This document shows, piece by piece, positions 53,809 to 62,868 of a stretch of DNA of 64,000 nt (position 1 is the stretch's first letter; the number at the start of each line of letters is the position of its first letter). Under the pieces are notes generated by a model that was not told the origin of the DNA, did no database searches, and worked only from the letters and a program-made list of their open reading frames with translations. Origin of the DNA: Flavobacterium sp. Root420 (GTDB lineage: Bacteria; Bacteroidota; Bacteroidia; Flavobacteriales; Flavobacteriaceae); NCBI RefSeq assembly GCF_001427905.1, contig NZ_LMEF01000029.1, forward strand, positions 503,303 through 567,302, written 5' to 3'. The translations under genes and the position numbers were made by a program.

Positions 53809-55326
53809 TTAATAACCGGGATTGTTCGGTTTTAAATTAGGATTGATTGCTAATTCTGTTCCTGGTAATGGGAATAAATAATCTTTGTTTGGATCAAAAT
53901 TCGCATGTGGCTCAAAGCCATTTGGACCAAATACTTCAGGTCCGTTTTTCAGCCTTTTGATATCGTACCATCTGATATATTCAAAAGCCAATTCTAATCT
54001 TCTTTCATTGATGACCATTTTTTTGAAATCAACTTTCGAAAGTCCCGGAGGTACATTTGCTGGAAAAGAAACTTGTTTTCCTGCTTTATTTCTTGCTCTT
54101 GCACGCACTCGGTTTACATAACCATCAGCTTCTGTAGTTCCCGGTGTAATTTCATTTAAGGCTTCAGCAGCAGTCAACAAAACTTCAGCATAACGCATTG
54201 TGATATAATTGTGTTGCGAAGTTCTTCCGTTAGCACCGGCTTTTCCCGGAAAACGGTAATATTTGGCAATATGCGGACGAGGTGCTTTTTCATTATCACT
54301 TGAAGGATAGACCTGCAATGCTCCGCCTGGTCCGGTTTTCTTTCTGATAATGGTATCAAAACTTACCGCTCTTCTGTAATCTCTTTGATCCCAGTCATTA
54401 AAAACTTTTAAAGAAGGCACTGCAACAGAGAATCCCTGTCCGTAGCTGTAACTGTCATCTTTTAAAGAACCTGTAAAAAACGCGGTATAATCCTGACCGT
54501 AATTCCCTGATACTAAGTTATTGAAGTCAATTGTGAACAAAGGCTCTTTTAAGGCTGCCGCTTTTGTAGCGTTGAATAAATCCTGAAAATCAGCATCTAA
54601 ACCTAAACCAAATTTAGCTTCATTGTTAATCACATATTTTGCTTCATCATATGCTTTTTGATAGTTTCCTAATGTCAAATAAACAGAAGCCAAATAACCT
54701 GCAGCTGTACCTTTTCCGGGCACCGCTTTTACTTTTGGCTTGTCTTCCAGCCATTGTTTTGCAAATTCTAAATCGGCTATAATTTTAGGATATACATCGG
54801 CTTCTTTGGTTTTACCTAAGGAGTTCACCTGAGAAACATCATTTACAACAAAATCAACATACGGAATATCGCCAAAAACACGAACCAAATGATAGTAAGC
54901 AAAAGCTCTTGCAAAATAAGCCTGAGCTACAATGGCGTTTACTTTTGCCGGATCTCCGGGCGTTTTTTTAGCACCTTCAATAGCTTGATTGGCAGCTGTG
55001 ATAATGATATACGACTGCGGCCAGAAATTGGCAACCAATGCGTTGGTATCGTTCATTGTCATATCATTTACATCGATACGGGCAGCCTGAGTGGTTCTGT
55101 CGCCAATATCGGCCATGTCATCGCGCAACATCAGGGCGATTGTAAATTCTCTTCCCCAGTAATTATTGTGGGCAATGTTAGCAAATGCTCCATTTACAGC
55201 GGCTTGTAAGTCGTCTGTATTGTTAAAAAAGTTTTCAGGGCGAATGATTCCAACCGGCTTTTCTTCTAGATCAGAGCAGCCAAAAGCGAATATTCCCAGG
55301 AAAAATAAGGCTATATATTTTTTCAT
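53809..55326 (-). CDS. SusD/RagB-like surface glycan-binding lipoprotein (PUL 2)
   Basis: A 505-residue lipoprotein with lipobox AFGC (Cys17). TPR-like helices include AQAYFARAFAYYHLVRVFGDIPYV and the C-terminal RagB domain has LELAFEYIRWYDIKRL and the final NPGY. It forms the surface lid over the neighbouring SusC, whose gene lies 12 bp upstream. Similarity to the PUL 1 SusD is only general, so the two loci bind different ligands. Confidence 0.95.
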   Translation of the reverse strand: MKKYIALFFLGIFAFGCSDLEEKPVGIIRPENFFNNTDDLQAAVNGAFANIAHNNYWGREFTIALMLRDDMADIGDRTTQAARIDVNDMTMNDTNALVANFWPQSYIIITAANQAIEGAKKTPGDPAKVNAIVAQAYFARAFAYYHLVRVFGDIPYVDFVVNDVSQVNSLGKTKEADVYPKIIADLEFAKQWLEDKPKVKAVPGKGTAAGYLASVYLTLGNYQKAYDEAKYVINNEAKFGLGLDADFQDLFNATKAAALKEPLFTIDFNNLVSGNYGQDYTAFFTGSLKDDSYSYGQGFSVAVPSLKVFNDWDQRDYRRAVSFDTIIRKKTGPGGALQVYPSSDNEKAPRPHIAKYYRFPGKAGANGRTSQHNYITMRYAEVLLTAAEALNEITPGTTEADGYVNRVRARARNKAGKQVSFPANVPPGLSKVDFKKMVINERRLELAFEYIRWYDIKRLKNGPEVFGPNGFEPHANFDPNKDYLFPLPGTELAINPNLKPNNPGY

Positions 55327-55338
55327 AATATGATTCTG

Positions 55339-58300
55339 TTAAAATTTTAAATTGAAACCAAAAGTGAATGTTTTCACGTTTGGATAGCTTCCATAATCGA
55401 GTCCTAAGTTGGTATTACTTCTGGCATTAGTATCATTCAGGTAATTTACCTCAGGATCGGATCCAGGATAATCTGTAATGGTCCAAAGGTTTTGTGCACT
55501 AACGTAGAAACGAACTTTGCTTAACCCCATTTTTGAAACCACTTTATCATCTAAACTATATCCAATAGAAACGTTTTTCAAACGGATGTAACTTGCATCA
55601 TACACAAATCTTGAAGTGATTCTTTTGGTTCTTGCTGCATTTGCCGGAACATTAGTATCCGTATTTGTTGGCGTCCAGGCATCCAGAACTTCCATCGTTG
55701 CATTGTTGTTTCCTGAAGCCAGTTCCATTAAAGTATAATTCAAGATTTGGTTTCCCTCTGAACCCTGAAAGAAAATGTTCAAATCCAGATTTTTATAAGT
55801 GAAGTCATTATTCAATCCGAAGATGAAATCCGGGTTTGGATTCCCGATAATCGTTTTATCATTGGAGTCCAATTTTCCGTCACCATTAAAGTCTCTGAAT
55901 TTTTCACCACCCGGAGCCGTTTCAAAATTCCCCGGAAGTACTGTTTCACCTTGCTGAATCACACCATCATAAATAAATCCGAAGAAAGAACCAACCGGCT
56001 CACCAACTCTTAAAATTTGAGATTCTGTAGCAAGGAAATGCCCGGGAGCAGAGTTGATTAATAAATCTTTATTATCCGCTAATTTCAATACCTTATTTTT
56101 GTTTGAAGAGATATTAAAGTTCGTTGACCATGTAAAATCTGCTCCAATGAAGTTTTTCGTATTGATACCCAATTCCCAGCCTTTGTTTTCTAATTCTCCC
56201 ACATTTTGAAGCTGGGAAGCAATTCCTGAAATCCCCGGTAATGGTCTGTTGAACAACAAATCTTTGGTAATTGTCTTGTAATAATCTGCTGTTAGACTGA
56301 TTCTGTTATCAAATAAACCTAAATCAATTCCGTAATCCTGTTGATAAGATGTTTCCCATTTTAAGTTCGGATTGTCCAAAGAAGTCAACTGAACCGCATT
56401 TACAATTACATCGCCACTCACATCGTAAATTTCTGAGAATCTTGATAAGGTAGAGTAGGCTCCAATTGACGGATTTCCGGTGGCACCGTAACTCGCTCTC
56501 AATTTAAGATTTGAAACTGTTTTGTTGTCCTTTAAGAAATCTTCTTTAGCAATATTCCAACCCACGGCTCCGGAAGGGAAAGTTCCATATTTGTAATTTT
56601 TACTGAAACTGGATGAACCGTCGCGACGTGCTGTGAAAGTAAATAAGTATTTATCATCGTAATCAAAATTCAACCTTCCGAAAGCAGAAATTAATTCGGT
56701 TTCAGACAATCCTGAATCTGGTTTTAAGAACACAGTTCCGGCACCTAAATTATGATAAGAATTGGTATTCGTTAAAAATCCTCTTGAAGCCGCATACGAA
56801 TTTTCGTTTGTGTTTTTTTGATACGAATAACCTCCAAGAACGGTTAGGATTCCTTTTTGCATAATTTCATGTTTATACGTCAAATAATTCTCTGTTAAGA
56901 AAGAAGAAAATCTCGTATTGTTGACAGAAGCTTCTCCTTTGATATTTTTTCCTGCAATTAAAGTAGACGGAATATATCTTCCGGTTTGAGAATTAGATTC
57001 TGTTAATCCTAAAGTCGTTTTGAAATTTAAATCTTTGGTGATTTGGTACGAAGCGAAGAAATTACTTCTGTTGGTAATGTTGATTACTTCCAGAATATTT
57101 TCCATAGCGGTTGCGTATGGATTGTCAATATCATCTCCAATTGGAGCTGTAGTGGTATAAGATCCGTCTGCATTGTAGATTCCTTTATCCGGCATAAATC
57201 GGTATGCAGAAGCAATTACACCTGCGGCCCCAGTTCCTCCGGCCCCAGTCTGGCTGATAATTCCATCTTTGTTTTGCTTGCTTGTAAATAAATTCAAACC
57301 AATTTTAAACTTGTCGCTCAAATCAGCCTCAATATTACTTACGATGGTGTATTTGTCAATTCCTGAATTGATTACCACTCCGTTTTGATTGTAATAATTT
57401 CCGGAAACATAATATCTGATTTTGTCCGAACCACCTGAAAATGATAATTGTGAATTCGAAATCATTCCGTCACGATAAATAACATCCTGCCAGTCTGTGT
57501 TTGCTCCGCCAGAAGTATGCGTGGTAAAACTTTTTCTGTAAGCTACAAACTGATCTCCGTTAAGTAAATCTAATTGGTTGTTTACCGATTGTGTCGAAGT
57601 GGAATTGCTGAATTCAATAACCGGTGTACCTGGTTTTCCTTTTTTAGTCGTAACCATGATAACCCCGTTTGAACCTCTTGATCCGTAAATAGCCGTAGCC
57701 GATGCGTCTTTTAAAATTTCAATGGAAGCAATATCCTGGGGAGCCGGCATAGAAGCGCCTGCAAACCCATCAACAACAATAAGGGCATCTCCACTTGCAT
57801 TGATTGATGTTCCTCCACGAACCCTGATTTTTACCGGAGCACCCGGCTCACCACCATTATTCGATTGTACCGACACCCCTGCAGCCCGACCTTGTAAAGC
57901 CATTTCTGCATTTAATAAAGGATAAGCTGTCAATTCTTTTGCCGTTACCGATGATACAGAACCTGTAATGTCGCTCTTTTTGCGGGTACCGTAACCTACA
58001 ACGACAACTTCGTCAAGATTTTTGGTATCTGCTTTTAAGCTCACATTTACGACTGTTTTGTTTCCCAGCGGAACTTCTACAGTTTGATATCCTACATAGT
58101 TGAAAACCAAGACTGCATTTTTTTCTGAGACTATTACAGTATAATTCCCGTCCATATCTGCAGATGCTCCAACAGAAGATCCTTTGATATAAACATTAGC
58201 ACCAGGAAGTCCAAGTAAATCTTCGCTGGAAGTAACTTTTCCGGTGACTTTTCTTTCCTGTGCATTCATCACGATATTGACTAGTAAGAAGAGTACCAGA

Positions 58301-58341
58301 AAACACCATTTAAGCGATTTAATTTTTTGGTTTGTAAACAT
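55339..58341 (-). CDS. SusC-like TonB-dependent glycan importer (PUL 2)
   Basis: A 1000-residue outer-membrane receptor. A signal peptide (about 1-28) is followed by a CarboxypepD_reg-like domain (about 30-105), TonB box NLDEVVVVGYGTRKK, plug with IRVRGGTSINASGDALIVVDG, the SusC signature ILKDASATAIYGSRGSNGVIMVTTKKG and a barrel ending in FGFNLKF with terminal Phe. It imports oligosaccharides of the PUL 2 glycan. A TACATTTG promoter box lies 120 bp upstream on the minus strand, right after the terminator of the sensor gene. Confidence 0.95.
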   Translation of the reverse strand: MFTNQKIKSLKWCFLVLFLLVNIVMNAQERKVTGKVTSSEDLLGLPGANVYIKGSSVGASADMDGNYTVIVSEKNAVLVFNYVGYQTVEVPLGNKTVVNVSLKADTKNLDEVVVVGYGTRKKSDITGSVSSVTAKELTAYPLLNAEMALQGRAAGVSVQSNNGGEPGAPVKIRVRGGTSINASGDALIVVDGFAGASMPAPQDIASIEILKDASATAIYGSRGSNGVIMVTTKKGKPGTPVIEFSNSTSTQSVNNQLDLLNGDQFVAYRKSFTTHTSGGANTDWQDVIYRDGMISNSQLSFSGGSDKIRYYVSGNYYNQNGVVINSGIDKYTIVSNIEADLSDKFKIGLNLFTSKQNKDGIISQTGAGGTGAAGVIASAYRFMPDKGIYNADGSYTTTAPIGDDIDNPYATAMENILEVINITNRSNFFASYQITKDLNFKTTLGLTESNSQTGRYIPSTLIAGKNIKGEASVNNTRFSSFLTENYLTYKHEIMQKGILTVLGGYSYQKNTNENSYAASRGFLTNTNSYHNLGAGTVFLKPDSGLSETELISAFGRLNFDYDDKYLFTFTARRDGSSSFSKNYKYGTFPSGAVGWNIAKEDFLKDNKTVSNLKLRASYGATGNPSIGAYSTLSRFSEIYDVSGDVIVNAVQLTSLDNPNLKWETSYQQDYGIDLGLFDNRISLTADYYKTITKDLLFNRPLPGISGIASQLQNVGELENKGWELGINTKNFIGADFTWSTNFNISSNKNKVLKLADNKDLLINSAPGHFLATESQILRVGEPVGSFFGFIYDGVIQQGETVLPGNFETAPGGEKFRDFNGDGKLDSNDKTIIGNPNPDFIFGLNNDFTYKNLDLNIFFQGSEGNQILNYTLMELASGNNNATMEVLDAWTPTNTDTNVPANAARTKRITSRFVYDASYIRLKNVSIGYSLDDKVVSKMGLSKVRFYVSAQNLWTITDYPGSDPEVNYLNDTNARSNTNLGLDYGSYPNVKTFTFGFNLKF

Positions 58342-58463
58342 TCATTTTTTGGTTTTAAGGTTAATGTCAGATAAAATAAAAAAGCAATAAACTCATTCCG
58401 ATTATTAGCAGCATGAAGAGGATTTGCAGCAATAAGAATTTTGTTTTTCTGATTTTCATAAGG

Positions 58464-58471
58464 CAAATGTA
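58464..58471 (-). promoter_or_regulatory. TAnnTTTG promoter box for the PUL 2 SusC gene
   Basis: Read on the minus strand it is TACATTTG, an exact consensus match. It puts a leader of about 115 bases before the SusC start. A TTTG about 24 bp upstream lies in the terminator stem. Confidence 0.55.
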
Positions 58472-58496
58472 GGGTGCGCAAACGATATAGAAATAC

Positions 58497-58532
58497 AAAA
58501 AAGGGTATCTAAAAATACAGATACCCTTTTTT
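58497..58532. terminator. Terminator of the PUL 2 sensor gene
   Basis: AAAAAAGGGTATCT (58497-58510) and AGATACCCTTTTTT (58519-58532) pair over 14 bp around 8 bases and would end the minus-strand sensor transcript before the SusC promoter. Confidence 0.9.
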
Positions 58533-58555
58533 AAGCCTTGAAAACAGTGGTTTTT

Positions 58556-61500
58556 TTAAATTACCGACATAGGTTTTGAAAATTTGTCAGCAAATTGTGA
58601 CGGAGTCTCTCCGTACTTTTTCTGGAAGCATTTGCTGAAGTATTTCGGATTATTAAAGCCAACTTTATAACTCACTTCAGAAACATTAAGTTTGTTTTGT
58701 TCCAATAATTGAGCGGCACGTTTTAATCGTATTTCATGAATAAATTCATTTGGTGTATAGTTTGTCCATGCTTTAATTTTTAAGAACAACATGGTTCGGC
58801 TCACGCCTAATTCAGAACAGAAAAACGGAATATCAAATTGTTCATTTGAAATGTTCTCTTCCACAATTTTGAATGCCTTTTTTAACAGTTCTTCATCCAG
58901 AGAAGAAACTGTAATTTCAGATGGTACAAAATTGTCTTCGCTGGCAAATTTGTTTTTGAGTCTTTCCGTTGAATTCAAAAGGTTTTTAACGCGAAGTTTG
59001 AATTCCATTAAATTAAAAGGTTTACTGATATAGTCATCGGCACCGCTTTCGAGTCCTTCGAATTTGTAAACCAATGACGATCTCGAAGTCAGTAATATAA
59101 CCGGAATATGACTCGTTTTTAGGTTCGATTTTATTTTTGAACAAAGCTCTGTCCCAACCATTTCGGGCATAATAACATCGCTGATAATTAAATTCGGAAC
59201 AAATTGTACTGCTTTTTCGAAGGCAATTTTACCGTTTTCAGCTTCAATAATATTGTACTCTTTTTTGAGTAAATTTTTCATGAAGGTTCGTAAAACCTTA
59301 TGATCTTCGACTAGCAGAATAGTTTGTTTCTCAGCACTTACAACGAAGTCCTCGATATCTTCCGGTTCTGTTACTTCTGCAGTTTCCAGTTGATTCGTGT
59401 ATTGAACAATGTCATCACTAATTTTAAAATCCTGAATTATTTCATCATCTGAAAGATGCGCACGACCTAAAGGAAGCGTTACTTTAAAAACAACGCCGCC
59501 AGTTTCTTTATTGGTTACATCAATATTTCCTTTATGAAGTTTGACAATATTTTTCACTATTGATAAACCAATTCCGGTTCCTTTATTATAGTTTTTCTGA
59601 ACATTGTTGTGCAACGGAACTTCAAAAAACAAATCAAAAATTTTATCAATATGTTCCTCGGCAATTCCAGCTCCTGAATCTTCTACGGCGATAAATAAGT
59701 TTTCGTGATCGTGATCGATTTTGATGTTGATAGTTCCGCCTTTTGGCGTATAACGAAACGCATTCGAAATCAAGTTATAAAAAACACGCTCCAATTTATA
59801 GCGATCATAATACACCAGAATCTCTTCTTCAGCAGCTTCAAACGTATAATAGTAGCCGCCGTCTTTGGCATATTCTATAAAAGACAAAAAGATTTCTTTG
59901 GTGAATTTTACGATATTTCCATTGGCAGATTCTAATTTAACCTGATCGTTTTCGAGTTTCCTGAAATCCATCAAACGGTTAATCAGGCTTAAAAGATGAT
60001 TGGCACTTCCTTCAATCACCAGCAACTTTTTGTACATTTCATTTGTCCCGTTATAGTTGGATAAAATCTGTTGTAACGGCCCTAAAATCAAGGTTAAGGG
60101 TGTTCTGAATTCGTGCGAGATATTAGTGAAGAAATCCAGTTTTGCCCTGTTGTTTTCTTCAATACGTTTGGTTTCCAGATACTCCAATTCGAGTTTTTGC
60201 TTCAGTCTGGCTTTTGATTTCATAATCCAGATCAAGCCGTATAAGGCTGAACCAATTATAATTCCGTACAATAAAAACGCCCAAATACTGCGCCACGGAG
60301 CCGGATTTACAACAACCGTCAGGGTAGTGGGAACTTTATTCCAAACACCATCATTGTTAGCACCACGTACTTCAAAAACATACGTTCCCGGATTCTGAAT
60401 CGCATAAATGGCTTCTGTATTTTTGGTAATGGTCCAGGTATTTTCCAGTCCAGTTAAGCGATAACTGTATTGATTGTTTTTTGAACGAATGTAATTCGGA
60501 ATCGCAAAATTGATCGAGAAATTTGCCTTGTCATAATCCAATGTGATGTTTTTGGTATAACCGATGCTTTTCTCTAAAATTTGGGTTGAATCCTGAGGAT
60601 TAATCGTTTCATTTTTGATTTTCAAATCGGTAATTAAAACCTGAGGCACAAATTGATTTAGGGAAATTTTTCGGGCATCAAAATAAGTGACACCAGACGG
60701 ACTTCCGAAATAAAATTTATTGTCACCCAATTTTAAGGCCGAATTGTCATTAAATTCATTGCTCGCCAAACCGTCTTTTTGATCGTAAATCACAACTGTT
60801 TTTCGGGTGGTGCTGTATTTTATAATCCCCTGATTGGTACTGATCCAAAGGTTTTTATCATTATCTTCTAAAATAGAATGGATAGAAGTAATGACCGTAT
60901 TTCCTATTTTAAGATTTATTCTGTTGAATTTCTTTCCATCAAAATAATGCAGTCCTTTTGCTTTTGTTCCGACCCAAATTTTGTTTTGAGAATCCTGAAA
61001 CAACGTCAAAATATCATCTCCTGCTAAAGCTGCAGCATCAAAAAAGAAATGTTTTATGGCGTATTTATTAGGTTGAAAATTGGACAGCGCCATAAGATTC
61101 AGTCCGTTTTGTGTTCCCACCCAAAGTCTTTTTTGCCTGTCGACTAAAATTGTTCTGACGATATTATTGGTTAAATAATTGGGTTTTGTATTATCGTTCC
61201 CAATAATCTGAAAAGTTTTAGAAATGGTATTGTACCGAATCAATCCTTTGCTAAAAGTACCAATCCACAAGATCCCGTTTGCTTCTGTTTTGATGGAGTA
61301 AACACCTGTATCTTTCAATAAACCATTTAATTCAGATGAAATTCGGTTGTCTTCAATTCTTTTAGAAATAGTGTTATAAGCTGAGATTCCTTTGGAGAAA
61401 GTTCCCATCCACAAGATATTGTCTTCGGCAAGACACATCGATTTAATATCGTTTTTGGTCGTTTGGCCACTTTTGCTGTTGATGTAATTTGTAGATCCTG

Positions 61501-62650
61501 TATTGGAATTGTAAATGGTGATTCCGCCACCTTCTGTTCCAAAATAGATGTTTTTGTTTTTATCCGAAATTATGGAGCTCACGACATCAAAACTCATGGG
61601 AATCTTTTTCGAATTCTGATTGTAATTGGAAAAATTCACATTCGATACATCCCAAATATTCACGCCTTTGTAATAACAACCAATCCAAACAGAACCTTTT
61701 TTATCCAGAAAAACCGATTTTACTTTATCAATTCCGTTGTTATTGTTGCTGTTGTTTATTTTTTCAATGCTTTTATCCTGACCCAAAATATAAATTCCGT
61801 CATAAGCACCAATCCATAAAGAACCTTCATTGTCAATAGTCAAGGCACGAATATCAGTGTTGAGTTCACGTAATTTTTCAGCAGATAAAAAAGAAACATA
61901 CTTATTTGTTGCCGGACTAAATTTTAGAAGTCCTTTGTTTTTTGTTCCAACCCAGATGTTATTGTCACGATCTTCAGCAAGCGCCTGTACGGTCAACAAA
62001 TCACTAGCATTTAAAGGGTAATTTTTAAAAGAAAATTTTCTGTTTTTTCTACTCGTCAATACGCATAACCCTTTTGTTGTTCCAATCCAGATTTGGCCTT
62101 TTTTGGTTTTTAAAATACTCAGAATATTATTGCTCGGAAGCGTTGTATTATCGGTATCAGAATGAAATGTAGAGGTAAATTGACCGGTTTTTTTATTGTA
62201 AATAGTCAGCCCTTTTGAAGTTCCAAACCACATTTCATCGCCAATTTCCCTGATGCTCCAGATGGCATTTCCGCTTATGGTATGATTGTTTTTGGTGTGC
62301 AGATATCTTGTAAAAGTATTGGTGACAGGATTATAACAATTTAGTCCGTTATAGGTCCCCACCCAAATTTTTCCCGAATTGTCTTCTTCAATAGCCAAAA
62401 TATCATTGTTGCTGATAGATAATTTATTGGCAACATCATTTCTAAAAATCGTAAAGTGGCTGCCGTCATATTTATTCAGGCCATCGCGCGTACCAAACCA
62501 CATTTGCCCAAACCTATCCTGATGAATAGCAATGACAGAGCTCTGCGAAAGCCCGTCAGTCGTAGAGATATTTTTGAGACGATATTTATTTTGGGAGAAT
62601 ATATTCCCGGAAATAAATACTAAAACCAGAAAAGCTATTTTGTATTTCAT
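58556..62650 (-). CDS. Hybrid two-component sensor/regulator (HTCS) of PUL 2
   Basis: A 1364-residue one-protein two-component system. It has a signal peptide (1-20, IFSQ), about 14 propeller repeats of the MWFGTRDGLNKYDG type (about 22-690), a Y_Y_Y domain (about 715-780) and a membrane helix (about 795-815). The cytoplasmic part has HisKA with SHEFRTP (H846), a HATPase domain (DSGAGIAEEH, GTGIGLSIV), a receiver domain with D1158 (ISDVIMPEM) and a C-terminal AraC domain. It should sense an oligosaccharide from the PUL 2 glycan and activate the SusCD operon, which starts after a terminator. The gene lies upstream of SusC on the same strand. Confidence 0.93.
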   Translation of the reverse strand: MKYKIAFLVLVFISGNIFSQNKYRLKNISTTDGLSQSSVIAIHQDRFGQMWFGTRDGLNKYDGSHFTIFRNDVANKLSISNNDILAIEEDNSGKIWVGTYNGLNCYNPVTNTFTRYLHTKNNHTISGNAIWSIREIGDEMWFGTSKGLTIYNKKTGQFTSTFHSDTDNTTLPSNNILSILKTKKGQIWIGTTKGLCVLTSRKNRKFSFKNYPLNASDLLTVQALAEDRDNNIWVGTKNKGLLKFSPATNKYVSFLSAEKLRELNTDIRALTIDNEGSLWIGAYDGIYILGQDKSIEKINNSNNNNGIDKVKSVFLDKKGSVWIGCYYKGVNIWDVSNVNFSNYNQNSKKIPMSFDVVSSIISDKNKNIYFGTEGGGITIYNSNTGSTNYINSKSGQTTKNDIKSMCLAEDNILWMGTFSKGISAYNTISKRIEDNRISSELNGLLKDTGVYSIKTEANGILWIGTFSKGLIRYNTISKTFQIIGNDNTKPNYLTNNIVRTILVDRQKRLWVGTQNGLNLMALSNFQPNKYAIKHFFFDAAALAGDDILTLFQDSQNKIWVGTKAKGLHYFDGKKFNRINLKIGNTVITSIHSILEDNDKNLWISTNQGIIKYSTTRKTVVIYDQKDGLASNEFNDNSALKLGDNKFYFGSPSGVTYFDARKISLNQFVPQVLITDLKIKNETINPQDSTQILEKSIGYTKNITLDYDKANFSINFAIPNYIRSKNNQYSYRLTGLENTWTITKNTEAIYAIQNPGTYVFEVRGANNDGVWNKVPTTLTVVVNPAPWRSIWAFLLYGIIIGSALYGLIWIMKSKARLKQKLELEYLETKRIEENNRAKLDFFTNISHEFRTPLTLILGPLQQILSNYNGTNEMYKKLLVIEGSANHLLSLINRLMDFRKLENDQVKLESANGNIVKFTKEIFLSFIEYAKDGGYYYTFEAAEEEILVYYDRYKLERVFYNLISNAFRYTPKGGTINIKIDHDHENLFIAVEDSGAGIAEEHIDKIFDLFFEVPLHNNVQKNYNKGTGIGLSIVKNIVKLHKGNIDVTNKETGGVVFKVTLPLGRAHLSDDEIIQDFKISDDIVQYTNQLETAEVTEPEDIEDFVVSAEKQTILLVEDHKVLRTFMKNLLKKEYNIIEAENGKIAFEKAVQFVPNLIISDVIMPEMVGTELCSKIKSNLKTSHIPVILLTSRSSLVYKFEGLESGADDYISKPFNLMEFKLRVKNLLNSTERLKNKFASEDNFVPSEITVSSLDEELLKKAFKIVEENISNEQFDIPFFCSELGVSRTMLFLKIKAWTNYTPNEFIHEIRLKRAAQLLEQNKLNVSEVSYKVGFNNPKYFSKCFQKKYGETPSQFADKFSKPMSVI

Positions 62651-62697
62651 GGCGATTTTTTTAAGGTACAGAGGTTCAAAGTAGCAAAACTTTTTTT

Positions 62698-62868
62698 AAT
62701 CTCGCAAAGGCGCAGAGTCGCAAAGTTTTAGTTTTTTTTAGTTTCTTTTCTTTGTCAAAGCTCAAAACTTTGACAAAGATTTTTAACGTTATAATTTTCG
62801 ACAAAGTAGCAAAAACTTAAAAAGTTCAGTTTAAAAAAAACTTTGCGACTTCGCGACTTTGCGAGATT
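62698..62868. repeat. Nested inverted repeats upstream of the PUL 2 sensor
   Basis: Outer arms AATCTCGCAAAG (62698-62709) and CTTTGCGAGATT (62857-62868) are perfect; GAGTCGCAAAG and CTTTGCGACTT words continue the pairing. Inside lies CTTTGTCAAAG / CTTTGACAAAG (62750-62778), a relative of the 25069-25097 palindrome. The outer arm overlaps the stop codon of the next gene by two bases. So two gap-repeat families are nested here. Confidence 0.6.

Noticed and set aside
58281..58481. 66-codon minus-strand frame overlapping the start of the PUL 2 SusC gene
   Set aside because: It begins upstream of the predicted promoter and most of its later part is SusC signal peptide in another frame.
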